Positions 1 through 9,662 of a DNA stretch of 64,000 nucleotides are shown here, in pieces. The notes beneath the pieces are model-generated. The model saw nothing but the letters and a program-made list of their open reading frames with translations, made no database searches and was not told where the DNA came from. The stretch spans positions 3,100,001-3,164,000 of the forward strand of contig CP012388.1 of the NCBI GenBank assembly GCA_001708385.1, read 5' to 3'. The number at the start of each line of letters is the position of its first letter. Position 1 is the first letter of the stretch. The position numbers were made by a program, and so were the translations under genes. The DNA is from Flavobacterium psychrophilum (GTDB lineage: Bacteria > Bacteroidota > Bacteroidia > Flavobacteriales > Flavobacteriaceae).

Positions 1-2553
1 AATTCCAAGTTCAGGATCCTGTACGATACCTCCTGTAGATGGGTTAATAAGGTAATTACCTTGTTCGTCTCTTGCGAAACGGGTACCATAGAATACACCA
101 AATGGCTGGCCCGGAATTGCGTAAGCAACTTCATTAGGATCTAATTGAGACCTGTCAAGACCTTCGTATAATTTGGTAACTTCATTTTTGTTTTTAGTAA
201 AGTTAGTTGTCCATGTCCATTTAAAGTTTTCCGTCTGGATAGGTACAAGTGTCAATCCAATCTCAATACCTTTATTTGTCATAGATGCTCCATTGGTAAG
301 ATATTGTGAGTATCCTGAAGATGCAGGAACAGTTACCGGTAATATAAGATCTTCTGCTTTCTTATTGTAGTAGGTAAAGTCTACAGCAATTCTTCTATTA
401 AAGAATTCAAGGTCAGTACCTATTTCAAATTCATTGGCAAACTCAGGTTTTAAGTCTAAGTCTGTTAGGGTAGATGGATTACTCACAGCAGGATTTCCAT
501 TAAAGGCGTTGTTTAGTAAAAAGTTTCTACTTAAAACCTCTGCGCCTGTATCACGTCCTACTTTTGCATAACTGGTTCTTAATTTAGCAAATGTTAAAAC
601 TTTGCTGTCCATTTTTAGTGCTTCAGTTAAGATAACTGATAAACTTCCTGATGGGTAGAAATAAGAACGATTATTAGTCGGTAGTGTTGATGAAAAGTCA
701 TTTCTGGCAGTACCGTTAAGAAATAACCATTCATCATAAGAGAATGTCGCATCTGCAAACACTCCAACTACTCTTTTTCTGGTTGTACCGTCAGCCAGGT
801 TAGTAATAGTTTTAGTGTTACGCAAACTGTAAACATCTTCAACAATTAAGTCACGTCCGTAAAAAGCACTCCTTGTAGTACTATTTTGGAAAGAGTTATT
901 ACCTAAAATACCTTGGAAACCAATCTTATCGCTAAGTTTATAATTGAAGTTAACCAATAAGGTTGATTCTATATCTTCATTAGTAAACTGGTCTGCGGTG
1001 ATTGAACCTACTCCCTGGTCTGCTCTTGAGTTTTTATCTCTTATCTCTCTACGATCAAGATTATATTTGTTAATACCTAATCGGTATGAAGCAGATATAT
1101 TATCATTAAATGCGTACGACAAGTTAACGCCCACAACTGTTCTTTGTGTGTTTGTAGTAATCTGGTCATGTTGTAAAGACCATAGTGGGTGATCGTATCC
1201 TGCGTTTGGAACTACACTTGCGCCTGTAACAGGATCTTCGTAAGGTAAATTAAAATCCCAGTTCCTTGCAAGGAAAAGTGTTCTTGCAAAAGATGATGAA
1301 GCTCCGTCGTACTGTGTTTCACCAAAGAAACCACCTACTTGTTCGGTAGTTGAGTAACTCATGTTACCACCCACCGTTAGGCCGTTTTTCAATTTAAACG
1401 TACCACCTGTTGAAAATGACGTCCTGTCATACGTGTTGTAAGGTATGTAACCGTTTTGGTCAAGGTCTGAAACAGTAACGTTAAAGTTTCCGTTTTCTCC
1501 TGTGTAATTAAGGTTAAGGGAGTTTTCAAGTACTGTACCTGTTCTAAACAAATCTTTAACGTTGTTTGGTTTTGCAACATATGGTACTGTTGGACCAAAT
1601 TGATTAGGAAACGCATTGGCTAAATTTGTCCATGTAGGAATTGTTTCAAGAGAGTCAAAACGCGGACCCCATGATCCGTTAGCATTACTGTACTGGAAGT
1701 TAGATCCTGCTCCATACGTGTTTTGGTAATCAGGTAAATTAGCAATGTTTTCAAAATATGTTCCGTTGCTAAAGTTAACACTCATTTTATTGTTCGTGTT
1801 ACTTCCCGGTGAACCCGATTTTGTAGTAATAACGATTACACCATTCATTGCTCTCGATCCGTAAAGTGCAGATGCAGCCGTACTTTTAAGAACGTTGATC
1901 GACGCGATGTCATTAGGGTCTAATGAAGATAAAGCACTTTCGTAACCACCACCGCCAGTCACTTGGCTTGATGTTGTTACCTCTGTGCTGCTGTAAGCTA
2001 CACCATCAACGATAATTAGCGGTTGTGTATTACCTGTAAGACTGGTAATACCCCTAATTGTGATTTGGTTAGCCGCACCGGCAACCCCTGTAGATACATT
2101 AACGTTAACCCCGGGAACCTTACCATTAATGGCACGAACTAAATCCGGTTCCGAGTTTTCTGTAACGTCAGTGTTTTTAATGCTACTAACAGAATATCCT
2201 AAGTCTTTAGGATTTCTCTTAATACCAAAAGCGGTTACAACGACTCCTTCAAGTTCTGTAGCTTCGTCGGCTAAAGTAATGTTGAGTGTTGTTGAGACAG
2301 CAAGCGATTCCCTGCTTTTCATACCAATGTAGCTAAATACCAGCACATCGGTAGGAGCGGCCTGAATTGTAAATTTACCGTCAAGGTCTGTTTGGGTTCC
2401 TGAAGTGGTGCCTTTAATAAGTACATTAACTCCCGGGATCGGGAAGCCACCTTCATCTTTAACTGTACCGGATACAGCTCTTTGCTGTGCAAACGAGATT
2501 TGCATCATTAACGCCATGAGCAGCGTTAACAAAACACGAAGCCTTGTTTTCAT
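1..2553 (-). CDS. SusC/RagA-family TonB-dependent outer-membrane receptor, 3' end outside window
   Basis: The reading frame is open from the ATG at 2553 down to base 1 (851 codons, no stop), so the C-terminal part of the barrel lies outside. Seen: a signal peptide ending near SFAQQ (about residue 22), a carboxypeptidase-regulatory-like beta domain (about 25-100), a plug domain with the typical INGKVPGV and IRGITSL segments, SALYGSRAMNGVIVITTK, then beta-barrel strands. Family knowledge: SusC-like receptors import oligosaccharides or peptides across the outer membrane with a SusD-like lipoprotein, whose gene usually follows susC; that would lie left of base 1. The substrate cannot be read from this sequence. 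No clear TAnnTTTG promoter was found in the 116 bp upstream. Confidence 0.95.
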   Translation of the reverse strand, partial: MKTRLRVLLTLLMALMMQISFAQQRAVSGTVKDEGGFPIPGVNVLIKGTTSGTQTDLDGKFTIQAAPTDVLVFSYIGMKSRESLAVSTTLNITLADEATELEGVVVTAFGIKRNPKDLGYSVSSIKNTDVTENSEPDLVRAINGKVPGVNVNVSTGVAGAANQITIRGITSLTGNTQPLIIVDGVAYSSTEVTTSSQVTGGGGYESALSSLDPNDIASINVLKSTAASALYGSRAMNGVIVITTKSGSPGSNTNNKMSVNFSNGTYFENIANLPDYQNTYGAGSNFQYSNANGSWGPRFDSLETIPTWTNLANAFPNQFGPTVPYVAKPNNVKDLFRTGTVLENSLNLNYTGENGNFNVTVSDLDQNGYIPYNTYDRTSFSTGGTFKLKNGLTVGGNMSYSTTEQVGGFFGETQYDGASSSFARTLFLARNWDFNLPYEDPVTGASVVPNAGYDHPLWSLQHDQITTNTQRTVVGVNLSYAFNDNISASYRLGINKYNLDRREIRDKNSRADQGVGSITADQFTNEDIESTLLVNFNYKLSDKIGFQGILGNNSFQNSTTRSAFYGRDLIVEDVYSLRNTKTITNLADGTTRKRVVGVFADATFSYDEWLFLNGTARNDFSSTLPTNNRSYFYPSGSLSVILTEALKMDSKVLTFAKLRTSYAKVGRDTGAEVLSRNFLLNNAFNGNPAVSNPSTLTDLDLKPEFANEFEIGTDLEFFNRRIAVDFTYYNKKAEDLILPVTVPASSGYSQYLTNGASMTNKGIEIGLTLVPIQTENFKWTWTTNFTKNKNEVTKLYEGLDRSQLDPNEVAYAIPGQPFGVFYGTRFARDEQGNYLINPSTGGIVQDPELGI

Positions 2554-2669
2554 TGAAATAGATTTGAGTTAGTCTCCCAAATTTCTAACGTAGAAACGGA
2601 TTACACAAGTTTTTTATGATAAAATTTAGAATTTTTGTAATATTTTGTGATTTAATGTAGGTCTAAGTG

Positions 2670-4334
2670 TTAAAACCTGGCTTTAAAGCTAATGTGTATA
2701 ATGGAATTAGATAGTTTGATTTGCTGGTCTTTAGTGCTTCCATTAGCATATATAATATTAAAAAGACCTGTTTTGGTAAAAAGTCCAAAACCAAAGCCTA
2801 ATCCTAACAAATTATTCTTGGTGCTTGAAGTCTCGTCCTGGTAATATCCGTAGTCTGTAATGGAGTGGATGTACATGTTTGAACTAAGAACGTATCGGTA
2901 CTCTGCCATAAGTGCTGTCAGCAGATTAGCCTGCAGACTGTTTTCGTTAAAACCACGAATTGAATTAATGCCGCCAAACCTATATAGCTCGTTTATTATA
3001 TAGGTGTTGCTGTTAAGGTAATAACTTTGGTTTTTTATATTTATTATGTTTCTCCTGTTGAGATATATGTTGTGTGAAAAGTTAAGCTGTGCAAAATATT
3101 GATTAGAGTTACCAGTTTTAGAGTCACGTTTTCCTGTTCCTGATTTAGCGATTAGCACTGTCTTTTCGGGGAATAAAAAATCGTCAAGGTTGTAGTTTGT
3201 GAATTCGTAGGTAGATGTGTAAAATGAATTGGAGTAGTCGCTTAATGTTGAACTGTTCAGATTTTGTATGTCTACCGATTGTGATTGCTGGATTCCTCCG
3301 AATAATTTCGAATTGTAACTAAAATAATAACCAATGTTAAGGTCGGTTACTGTATTCTGAAATGTACTATCCTGTTTAAAAATGCGCAGGCTTCCTTTTA
3401 TTCCTATTGGGCTTTTAAAGATGTAAGGTAATTCGAGTGAAGCATTAAATGTGGTTTGTTGATTACCATCACTTTTCCAGAACAAGTTAAATTTTTCTCC
3501 TGTGTTTAAAACGTTGTTCAGGGCAAGGTCAACGTATCCGTTAAAGCGTAATTTGTTTTCATCATCGTTAGAGAATCCTATGAAGCCATCAAAAGAATTC
3601 GCGTTTGCTTTATCCAAATAAACATATACCTTGGTGGTGTCTTGTTTAAAAAGTATTTCCGGATAGCGTAACTGGGTTATAAACCGGAGTGCATTAAAGT
3701 CGTTGTGAATTCTTTGCAGGTTGTCCTGATTAAATGTTTTGCCTTTATATTGTCTTGCTATGTTTTTCCTGATGCCTTCGGGGAATTTTTTGTAGCCTTC
3801 AATAACGATGTCATTCAATAATCTAATCTTTTCTGTCTTTACTTTTAGTGTTGCGCTTAGGGTATTGTTTTCGGTGTGATAGTTTGTTAATTGCATTGAG
3901 CTTAGTGAGTAGCCTTTGCGTTCCAATGTAGCAACACCTGAGGTCATAAAGTTTTCTACAGCTTCAGTGGAGAGTATTAGGGTGTCTCTTTGTATTCCTA
4001 TAATCTGTTTTATTTCGGAGCTAATGTTGTTCGTGTATATATTTATAGATTTTGTTTTAGAACCGAGGCTATACTTATAAATAAAAGTGCTGTCGCTTGT
4101 TTTCGTGTTGGCAACCAAATTATTTTCAAGATAACCCATTCGGGTTAATTTTCCTGAAAGCAGGGAGGTTTCATCGTTAATTGATTTTACGTTTGGATGT
4201 GTGTTTTTATAGGACACAGAATCAATAACTTTTGTTTCTATGCCGGTTACTCCTTCAATTTTTAAATTAAGGGTTTGTGCGTTTGTCTTTAAAAAGACAA
4301 ATAGTAAATTGAGTATTAGGATGAATCTTTTCAC
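2670..4334 (-). CDS. BamA/TamA-like outer-membrane barrel protein with POTRA region
   Basis: 554 residues. An N-terminal signal peptide ends at about FLKTNAQ (residue 20). Residues 20-250 look like POTRA-type alpha/beta repeats (for example the segment with EGYKKFPEGIRKNIARQYKGK). The rest is rich in alternating aromatic/hydrophobic strands and ends in the classical outer-membrane signature ISFKARF with terminal Phe. The Omp85 superfamily inserts or translocates proteins at the outer membrane. It is shorter than BamA (about 800 residues), so it is more probably an accessory TamA-like or patatin-type member than the essential BamA. It runs divergently from rpsL. Precise role unknown. Confidence 0.75.
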   Translation of the reverse strand: MKRFILILNLLFVFLKTNAQTLNLKIEGVTGIETKVIDSVSYKNTHPNVKSINDETSLLSGKLTRMGYLENNLVANTKTSDSTFIYKYSLGSKTKSINIYTNNISSEIKQIIGIQRDTLILSTEAVENFMTSGVATLERKGYSLSSMQLTNYHTENNTLSATLKVKTEKIRLLNDIVIEGYKKFPEGIRKNIARQYKGKTFNQDNLQRIHNDFNALRFITQLRYPEILFKQDTTKVYVYLDKANANSFDGFIGFSNDDENKLRFNGYVDLALNNVLNTGEKFNLFWKSDGNQQTTFNASLELPYIFKSPIGIKGSLRIFKQDSTFQNTVTDLNIGYYFSYNSKLFGGIQQSQSVDIQNLNSSTLSDYSNSFYTSTYEFTNYNLDDFLFPEKTVLIAKSGTGKRDSKTGNSNQYFAQLNFSHNIYLNRRNIINIKNQSYYLNSNTYIINELYRFGGINSIRGFNENSLQANLLTALMAEYRYVLSSNMYIHSITDYGYYQDETSSTKNNLLGLGFGFGLFTKTGLFNIIYANGSTKDQQIKLSNSIIHISFKARF

Positions 4335-4431
4335 GTAAAATTGTTAGCCGTAAAAATAACGCAAAAAAAGCAAAAAAAATATGTGGAGGGCTTTGTGGGA
4401 GACAATAGGTTTGAAAATTAATGTTTTAACG

Positions 4432-4462
4432 TTTGTTTTTTTGATTTTAATTTATACATTTG
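4432..4462 (+). promoter_or_regulatory. Bacteroidetes-type promoter of the str operon
   Basis: TTTG at 4432-4435, a 19-nt spacer, then TACATTTG at 4455-4462, matching the sigma-ABfr consensus TTTG/TAnnTTTG. Transcription should begin a few bases after 4462, about 45-50 nt before rpsL. Confidence 0.85.
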
Positions 4463-4463
4463 C

Positions 4464-4487
4464 AACCCCGTAAAAAGCGGGTTTTTT
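4464..4487 (+). promoter_or_regulatory. Stem-loop plus U-run at the extreme 5' end of the rpsL transcript
   Basis: CCCG (4467-4470), a 7-nt loop and CGGG (4478-4481) are followed by six T. The element resembles a tiny intrinsic terminator or attenuator placed directly after the predicted start site. Its short stem (4 bp, or about 6 with a bulged C) makes real termination uncertain; a 5'-end stabilising hairpin is the alternative. Confidence 0.4.
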
Positions 4488-4513
4488 AATAATTAGAATT
4501 TTTATAATTAATT

Positions 4514-4894
4514 ATGCCAACAATTCAGCAATTAGTAAGGACAGGGAGAGCCCAGATAACTAAGAAGAGTAAATCGGCTGCTTTAGATTCTTGCCCTCAA
4601 AGAAGAGGGGTTTGTACACGTGTTTACACTACAACACCTAAGAAACCGAATTCTGCAATGCGTAAAGTTGCAAGGGTTCGTTTAACTAACGGTAATGAGG
4701 TGAATGCTTACATTCCTGGAGAGGGACACAATCTACAAGAGCACTCGATAGTATTAGTTAGAGGCGGAAGGGTAAAAGATTTACCGGGAGTTAGGTATCA
4801 CATTGTGCGCGGAGCGCTTGACACTGCAGGTGTTAGCGGAAGAACACAAAGGAGATCTAAGTACGGTGCTAAACGCCCTAAAGACAAAAAGTAA
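4514..4894 (+). CDS. rpsL: 30S ribosomal protein S12 (uS12)
   Basis: 126 residues, full length for S12. It sits at the decoding centre and supports tRNA selection. The signature [11 protein letters not shown] (about 41-51) and [14 protein letters not shown] (about 83-96) are intact. The lysines at the two classical streptomycin-resistance positions (K43 and K88 here) are unchanged, so the allele looks wild type. It is the first gene of the str operon, behind a strong promoter. The start is fixed by homology (MPTIQQLVR). No Shine-Dalgarno sequence is present; the upstream bases are almost pure A/T. Confidence 0.98.
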   Translation: MPTIQQLVRTGRAQITKKSKSAALDSCPQRRGVCTRVYTTTPKKPNSAMRKVARVRLTNGNEVNAYIPGEGHNLQEHSIVLVRGGRVKDLPGVRYHIVRGALDTAGVSGRTQRRSKYGAKRPKDKK

Positions 4895-4920
4895 TTTTAA
4901 AAAACTTTTAAAGTAAAGAC

Positions 4921-5397
4921 ATGAGAAAAAGACAGGCCAAAAAAAGACCTCTTTTGCCAGATCCAAGGTTTAACGACCAATTAGTTACACGTTTTGTAAA
5001 CAACCTAATGTGGGATGGTAAAAAATCAACTGCTTTCAAAGTATTCTACGATGCAATTGATATCGTTGAGTCTAAGAAACAAGATGCTGAAAAATCAGCT
5101 TTAGAGATTTGGAAAGATGCTCTAACTAACGTTATGCCTCACGTAGAAGTACGTAGCCGTAGGGTAGGTGGTGCTACATTCCAGATTCCAATGCAGATTC
5201 GTCCGGATAGAAAAATATCTATGGCGATGAAATGGATGATTCTTTATGCAAGAAGAAGAAACGAGAAATCTATGGCTCAAAGACTGGCGTCTGAAGTTTT
5301 AGCTGCTGCTAAAGAAGAAGGTGCTGCTGTTAAAAAGAGAATGGATACTCACAAAATGGCAGAAGCTAACAAAGCATTCTCTCACTTTAGATTTTAA
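4921..5397 (+). CDS. rpsG: 30S ribosomal protein S7 (uS7)
   Basis: 158 residues. S7 nucleates assembly of the 16S 3' major domain (the 30S head) and lines the E site. The conserved segment [16 protein letters not shown] starts at about residue 75, and the basic N-terminus MRKRQAKKR is typical. It follows rpsL by 26 bp and precedes fusA by 19 bp. In gamma-proteobacteria S7 represses this operon by binding the rpsL-rpsG spacer; that spacer is only 26 bp of A/T-rich sequence here, with no visible structure. Confidence 0.98.
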   Translation: MRKRQAKKRPLLPDPRFNDQLVTRFVNNLMWDGKKSTAFKVFYDAIDIVESKKQDAEKSALEIWKDALTNVMPHVEVRSRRVGGATFQIPMQIRPDRKISMAMKWMILYARRRNEKSMAQRLASEVLAAAKEEGAAVKKRMDTHKMAEANKAFSHFRF

Positions 5398-5416
5398 TTC
5401 GTAAAGAAATTTAGAA

Positions 5417-7540
5417 ATGGCTAGAGATTTAAAATATACAAGAAATATAGGAATTGCTGCTCACATTGATGCTGGTAAAACAACAACTACTGAGCGTATT
5501 TTGTTCTATACAGGTAAATCACACAAAATTGGTGAGGTACACGATGGTGCAGCAACTATGGACTGGATGGCGCAAGAGCAGGAAAGAGGTATTACCATTA
5601 CTTCTGCAGCGACAACATGTACATGGAACTTCCCTACAGACCAAGGTAAACCGTTAGCTGATACTCAAGGGTATCACTTTAACATCATTGATACTCCGGG
5701 ACACGTTGACTTTACTGTTGAGGTAAACCGTTCTCTTAGGGTTCTTGATGGTCTTGTTTTTCTTTTTAGTGCTGTTGATGGTGTTGAGCCACAATCAGAA
5801 ACTAACTGGAGGCTTGCTGATAACTACAGAGTTCCACGTATGGGCTTTGTTAATAAAATGGACCGCCAGGGATCTAATTTCCTTGCAGTTTGCCAGCAGG
5901 TAAAAGATATGCTAAAATCTAACGCAGTTGCAATCACTTTACCAATTGGTGAAGAAGAAGATTTCAGAGGTGTTGTGGATTTAGTGAAAAACCAGGCTAT
6001 CCTTTGGCATGATGCTACTCAGGGAGCTACATTTGATATTATTCCTATTCCTGAAGACTTAGTTGAAGAAGCTAAAGAATTAAGGAGTAAATTGATTGAA
6101 GAGGTTGCTGCTTATGATGAGAATCTTCTTGAGAAATACATGGAAGATGAAAACTCAATCACTGAGGAGGAAATCAACAATGCATTAAGAAAAGCAACTA
6201 TCGATATGGCTATCATACCGATGATTTGTGGATCTTCATTCAAGAATAAAGGTGTTCAGTTTATGCTTGACGCTGTATGTAAATATCTTCCTTCTCCAAT
6301 GGATAAAGAAGGTATCGTGGGTACAAATCCAGATACTGAGGAAGAAATTCTACGTAAGCCGGATGTGAAAGAGCCGTTTGCTGCTCTTGCATTCAAAATT
6401 GCTACTGACCCTTATGTAGGTCGTCTTGCATTCTTCAGGGCTTATTCAGGCCGTCTTGATGCAGGTTCTTACGTTCTTAATACGCGTTCTGGAAACAAAG
6501 AACGTATCTCTCGTATCTACCAGATGCACGCTAACAAGCAAAACCCAATCGAATATATAGAGGCTGGTGATATTGGAGCTGCTGTAGGGTTTAAAGATAT
6601 CAAAACGGGTGATACACTTTGTGATGAGAAACACCCAATCGTACTAGAGTCTATGGATTTCCCTGCTCCGGTAATTGGTATCGCTATTGAGCCTAAAACA
6701 AAAGCTGACGTTGATAAGATGGGTATGGCTTTAGCAAAACTTGCTGAAGAAGATCCAACTTTCCAGGTTAAAACTGACGAGGCTTCTGGTCAAACGATTA
6801 TCTCTGGTATGGGTGAGCTTCACCTTGATATCCTTGTAGATCGTATGAGAAGAGAATTTAAAGTTGAAGTTAACCAGGGTGAACCTCAGGTTGAGTATAA
6901 AGAGGCATTTACAAGGTCTGCACAACACAGAGAAGTTTACAAAAAACAATCTGGTGGACGTGGTAAATTTGCTGATATCGTGTTTATTATTGAGCCGGCA
7001 GACGAAGGTGTTGTAGGTCTTCAGTTTATAAACAACGTAAAAGGTGGTAACGTTCCTAAAGAATATATCCCATCTATCGAGAAAGGTTTCAAAGCGGCTA
7101 TGAAACAAGGTCCTCTTGCAGGATACGAAGTTGATAGCTTAAAAGTAACGCTTCTTGACGGATCTTTCCACCCTGTGGATTCTGATGCTCTTTCTTTTGA
7201 GTTAGCTGCTAAAATGGGTTACAAAGAGTCTGGCCGTGCTGCTGGTGCTGTTATCCTTGAGCCGATAATGAAGATGGAAGTTATTACTCCTGAAGAAAAC
7301 ATGGGTGATATCGTTGGTGATATCAACCGTCGTAGAGGTCAGGTTAATGACATGGGTGACAGAGCTGGGGCTAAAACTATCAAAGCAAACGTTCCTTTAT
7401 CAGAAATGTTTGGTTATGTAACTACGCTAAGAACATTATCTTCTGGTAGAGCTACATCAACAATGGAGTTTTCTCACTACGCAGAAACACCTTCTAACAT
7501 ATCAGAAGACGTAATTAAAAAAGCTAAAGGCAACTCTTAA
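5417..7540 (+). CDS. fusA: Translation elongation factor G
   Basis: 707 residues, full length. This GTPase drives translocation and, with RRF, ribosome recycling. G1 AHIDAGKTT is at 15-23, G2 RGIT at 57-60, G3 DTPGH at 92-96 and G4 NKMD at 146-149; domains II-V follow, including the GEPQVEYKE stretch and the domain IV region [17 protein letters not shown]. The gene sits between rpsG and rpsJ. No tuf gene follows it, unlike the E. coli str operon. A second fusA paralogue elsewhere is common in Bacteroidetes; operon position marks this one as the housekeeping copy. Confidence 0.98.
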   Translation: MARDLKYTRNIGIAAHIDAGKTTTTERILFYTGKSHKIGEVHDGAATMDWMAQEQERGITITSAATTCTWNFPTDQGKPLADTQGYHFNIIDTPGHVDFTVEVNRSLRVLDGLVFLFSAVDGVEPQSETNWRLADNYRVPRMGFVNKMDRQGSNFLAVCQQVKDMLKSNAVAITLPIGEEEDFRGVVDLVKNQAILWHDATQGATFDIIPIPEDLVEEAKELRSKLIEEVAAYDENLLEKYMEDENSITEEEINNALRKATIDMAIIPMICGSSFKNKGVQFMLDAVCKYLPSPMDKEGIVGTNPDTEEEILRKPDVKEPFAALAFKIATDPYVGRLAFFRAYSGRLDAGSYVLNTRSGNKERISRIYQMHANKQNPIEYIEAGDIGAAVGFKDIKTGDTLCDEKHPIVLESMDFPAPVIGIAIEPKTKADVDKMGMALAKLAEEDPTFQVKTDEASGQTIISGMGELHLDILVDRMRREFKVEVNQGEPQVEYKEAFTRSAQHREVYKKQSGGRGKFADIVFIIEPADEGVVGLQFINNVKGGNVPKEYIPSIEKGFKAAMKQGPLAGYEVDSLKVTLLDGSFHPVDSDALSFELAAKMGYKESGRAAGAVILEPIMKMEVITPEENMGDIVGDINRRRGQVNDMGDRAGAKTIKANVPLSEMFGYVTTLRTLSSGRATSTMEFSHYAETPSNISEDVIKKAKGNS

Positions 7541-7551
7541 TTTTTAAGAAA

Positions 7552-7857
7552 ATGAGTCAAAAAATCAGAATAAAATTAAAATCATACGATCACAGCCTTG
7601 TAGACAAGTCTGCTGAAAAGATCGTAAAAACTGTAAAAAGTACAGGTGCAGTTGTAACAGGTCCTATTCCGTTACCTACTCACAAAAAAATATTTACTGT
7701 ACTACGTTCTCCACACGTGAACAAAAAATCAAGAGAGCAATTTGAAGTTAGTTCTTATAAAAGACTTCTTGATATTTACAGTTCTTCATCTAAAACTATC
7801 GATGCGCTAATGAAATTAGAGCTTCCTAGTGGTGTTGAAGTAGAGATAAAAGTTTAA
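7552..7857 (+). CDS. rpsJ: 30S ribosomal protein S10 (uS10)
   Basis: 101 residues, usual length. It is a 30S head protein and, in enterobacteria, the NusE partner of NusB in antitermination. The motif [26 protein letters not shown] is typical. The start 11 bp after fusA fits [14 protein letters not shown]. It closes the str operon: a strong terminator follows at 7882, so S10 is transcribed with S12, S7 and EF-G and separately from L3, in contrast to the E. coli S10 operon. Confidence 0.98.
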   Translation: MSQKIRIKLKSYDHSLVDKSAEKIVKTVKSTGAVVTGPIPLPTHKKIFTVLRSPHVNKKSREQFEVSSYKRLLDIYSSSSKTIDALMKLELPSGVEVEIKV

Positions 7858-7881
7858 GTATCTGTCGATACTGCTTATAGG

Positions 7882-7917
7882 ATCTCCGGAGTAGCAATGC
7901 TCCGGAGATTTTTTTTT
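7882..7917 (+). terminator. Strong intrinsic terminator after rpsJ
   Basis: A perfect 10-bp stem (ATCTCCGGAG with CTCCGGAGAT, 8-nt loop) is followed by eight T. It separates the str operon from the rplC operon. Confidence 0.95.
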
Positions 7918-8014
7918 CCTGTTTCTATAAATAGGTATTTGTATGGTAAATACAGTGATTTTTAGATTTAGAATTGAATATTTACGGTTTATTTTCATTT
8001 ATTTTCCGTAACTA

Positions 8015-8045
8015 TTTGATTATCTAAATTTAATAATTACTTTTG
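8015..8045 (+). promoter_or_regulatory. Promoter of the rplC-rplQ operon
   Basis: TTTG at 8015-8018, exactly 19 nt, then TACTTTTG at 8038-8045. The following bases CACCCC resemble the CAACCCC after the rpsL promoter, so both translation operons start with a C-rich initial transcript. About 60 nt of leader precede rplC. Confidence 0.85.
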
Positions 8046-8111
8046 CACCCCTGTTTGGAGTAATCTGTTATTTCAAATTGAAGGGAAATTAATAATTAAT
8101 AACAATAATTT

Positions 8112-8729
8112 ATGTCTGGGTTAATTGGTAGAAAAATCGGCATGACCAGTATTTTCGATGAAAACGGAAAAAACATTCCGTGTACAGTAATCGAAGCTGG
8201 ACCATGCGTTGTTACCCAAGTCAGAACCAATGAGGTTGACGGGTATGAAGCGTTACAACTTGGTTTCGATGACAAAACAGAAAAACATGCAACTAAAGCG
8301 GCTATAGGTCACTTTAAAAAGGCAGGTACTGTTGCAAAAAGAAAAGTCATTGAATTCCAGGATTTTGTAACTGAGCACAAATTAGGTGATGTTATCGCTG
8401 TTGATATTTTCACTGAAGGTGAATTTGTTGATGTACAGGGTGTGTCTAAAGGTAAAGGTTTCCAGGGTGTTGTTAAACGTCACGGTTTTGGTGGTGTTGG
8501 ACAGGCTACTCATGGTCAGCACAACCGTCTTAGAGCTCCAGGTTCAGTAGGTGCGTCATCTTATCCTTCACGTGTGTTCAAAGGAATGCGTATGGCAGGA
8601 AGAATGGGCGGAGTAAATGTAACAGTTCAAAACCTTAGAGTTTTAAAAGTAGTGGCTGATAAAAATCTACTTGTGATTAAGGGAGCTATTCCGGGACACA
8701 AAAACTCTTATGTAATCATTCAGAAGTAA
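8112..8729 (+). CDS. rplC: 50S ribosomal protein L3 (uL3)
   Basis: 205 residues, full length. L3 binds 23S rRNA near the peptidyl-transferase centre and is an early assembly protein. The conserved loop with [14 protein letters not shown] and the Gln of NVTVQN (the site methylated in E. coli) are present. It is first in the long ribosomal operon, and its stop overlaps the rplD start by 1 bp (TAATG), which suggests translational coupling. Confidence 0.98.
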   Translation: MSGLIGRKIGMTSIFDENGKNIPCTVIEAGPCVVTQVRTNEVDGYEALQLGFDDKTEKHATKAAIGHFKKAGTVAKRKVIEFQDFVTEHKLGDVIAVDIFTEGEFVDVQGVSKGKGFQGVVKRHGFGGVGQATHGQHNRLRAPGSVGASSYPSRVFKGMRMAGRMGGVNVTVQNLRVLKVVADKNLLVIKGAIPGHKNSYVIIQK

Positions 8730-9358
8730 TGGAAGTAAAAGTATTAGATATCAACGGAAAAGAAACTGGCAGAACGGTAACCCTTTCTGATTCAGTATTC
8801 GCAATTGAGCCTAATAAGCATGCTGTATATCTTGATGTTAAGCAATATCTTGCTAACCAAAGACAGGGAACTCACAAAGCTAAAGAAAGAGCTGAGGTAA
8901 CTGGTAGTACACGCAAAATTAAAAAGCAAAAAGGTACAGGTACTGCACGTGCAGGTAGTATTAAGAATCCATTGTTCAAAGGTGGAGGTAGAGTTTTCGG
9001 TCCAAGACCAAGAAGCTACTCTTTCAAATTGAACAAAGGTCTTAAGCGTCTGGCTAGAAAATCTGCCCTTGCACTTAAAGCGAAAGAGTCAAATTTAATA
9101 GTGGTTGAGAACTTCGATTTTGAAGCGCCAAGCACTAAAAATTTCATTAACGTTTTGAAAGCTTTAGGGTTAGAGAATAAAAAATCTCTATTTGTGTTGG
9201 GTGATTCAAATAAAAATGTATATTTGTCGTCACGCAATTTAAAAGCCTCTAGTGTTGTAACTAGTTCAGAATTAAACACTTATAATGTTTTACATTCAAA
9301 TAGTTTAGTTCTTTTAGAAGGTGCATTAGAAGGAATTGAAGAAAATTTAAGCAAATAA
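8729..9358 (+). CDS. rplD: 50S ribosomal protein L4 (uL4)
   Basis: 209 residues. L4 lines the exit tunnel with an extended loop; here that loop is the basic segment RKIKKQKGTGTARAGSIKNP (about residues 62-81). In E. coli L4 represses the S10 operon by acting on its leader. The rplC leader here shows no structure I could match to that one. L4 starts on the last base of the rplC stop codon. Confidence 0.98.
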   Translation: MEVKVLDINGKETGRTVTLSDSVFAIEPNKHAVYLDVKQYLANQRQGTHKAKERAEVTGSTRKIKKQKGTGTARAGSIKNPLFKGGGRVFGPRPRSYSFKLNKGLKRLARKSALALKAKESNLIVVENFDFEAPSTKNFINVLKALGLENKKSLFVLGDSNKNVYLSSRNLKASSVVTSSELNTYNVLHSNSLVLLEGALEGIEENLSK

Positions 9359-9365
9359 TAGGGCT

Positions 9366-9656
9366 ATGAGTATCATAATTAAACCTATCATTACTGAAAA
9401 AATAACTAAAGACGGTGAAGTTTTTAACCGTTTTGGTTTTATTGTTGACAAAAAGGCAAACAAGATTCAGATAAAAAAAGCTGTAGAGGCTGCTTTTGGT
9501 GTTTCTGTTGTTGAAGTTAACACTATGAATTACAGGGCTGATAGATCGGTTAAATACACTAAGAGTGGTTTAATCACAGGAAAAACAAATGCTTATAAAA
9601 AAGCAATTGTACAAGTTCAAGAAGGAGAAACAATAGATTTTTACAATAATATCTAA
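9366..9656 (+). CDS. rplW: 50S ribosomal protein L23 (uL23)
   Basis: 96 residues. L23 forms the docking site at the tunnel exit for signal recognition particle, trigger factor and SecY. The start MSIIIKPIITEKITKDGE and the RADRSVKYTKSGLITGKTNAYKKA region are typical. It lies 7 bp after rplD and 6 bp before rplB. Confidence 0.97.
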   Translation: MSIIIKPIITEKITKDGEVFNRFGFIVDKKANKIQIKKAVEAAFGVSVVEVNTMNYRADRSVKYTKSGLITGKTNAYKKAIVQVQEGETIDFYNNI

Positions 9657-9662
9657 TAGAAC

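Noticed and set aside
2619..2635. Single AAATTCTAA-like site upstream of the SusC-like gene (minus strand)
   Set aside because: There is no partner repeat 21 bp away on either side and no -7 box at the expected distance; chance occurrence in AT-rich sequence. The same holds for a single copy near 4494.
6731..7108. Long minus-strand open frame within fusA
   Set aside because: A shadow of strongly biased fusA codons; no homology features and no separate promoter.
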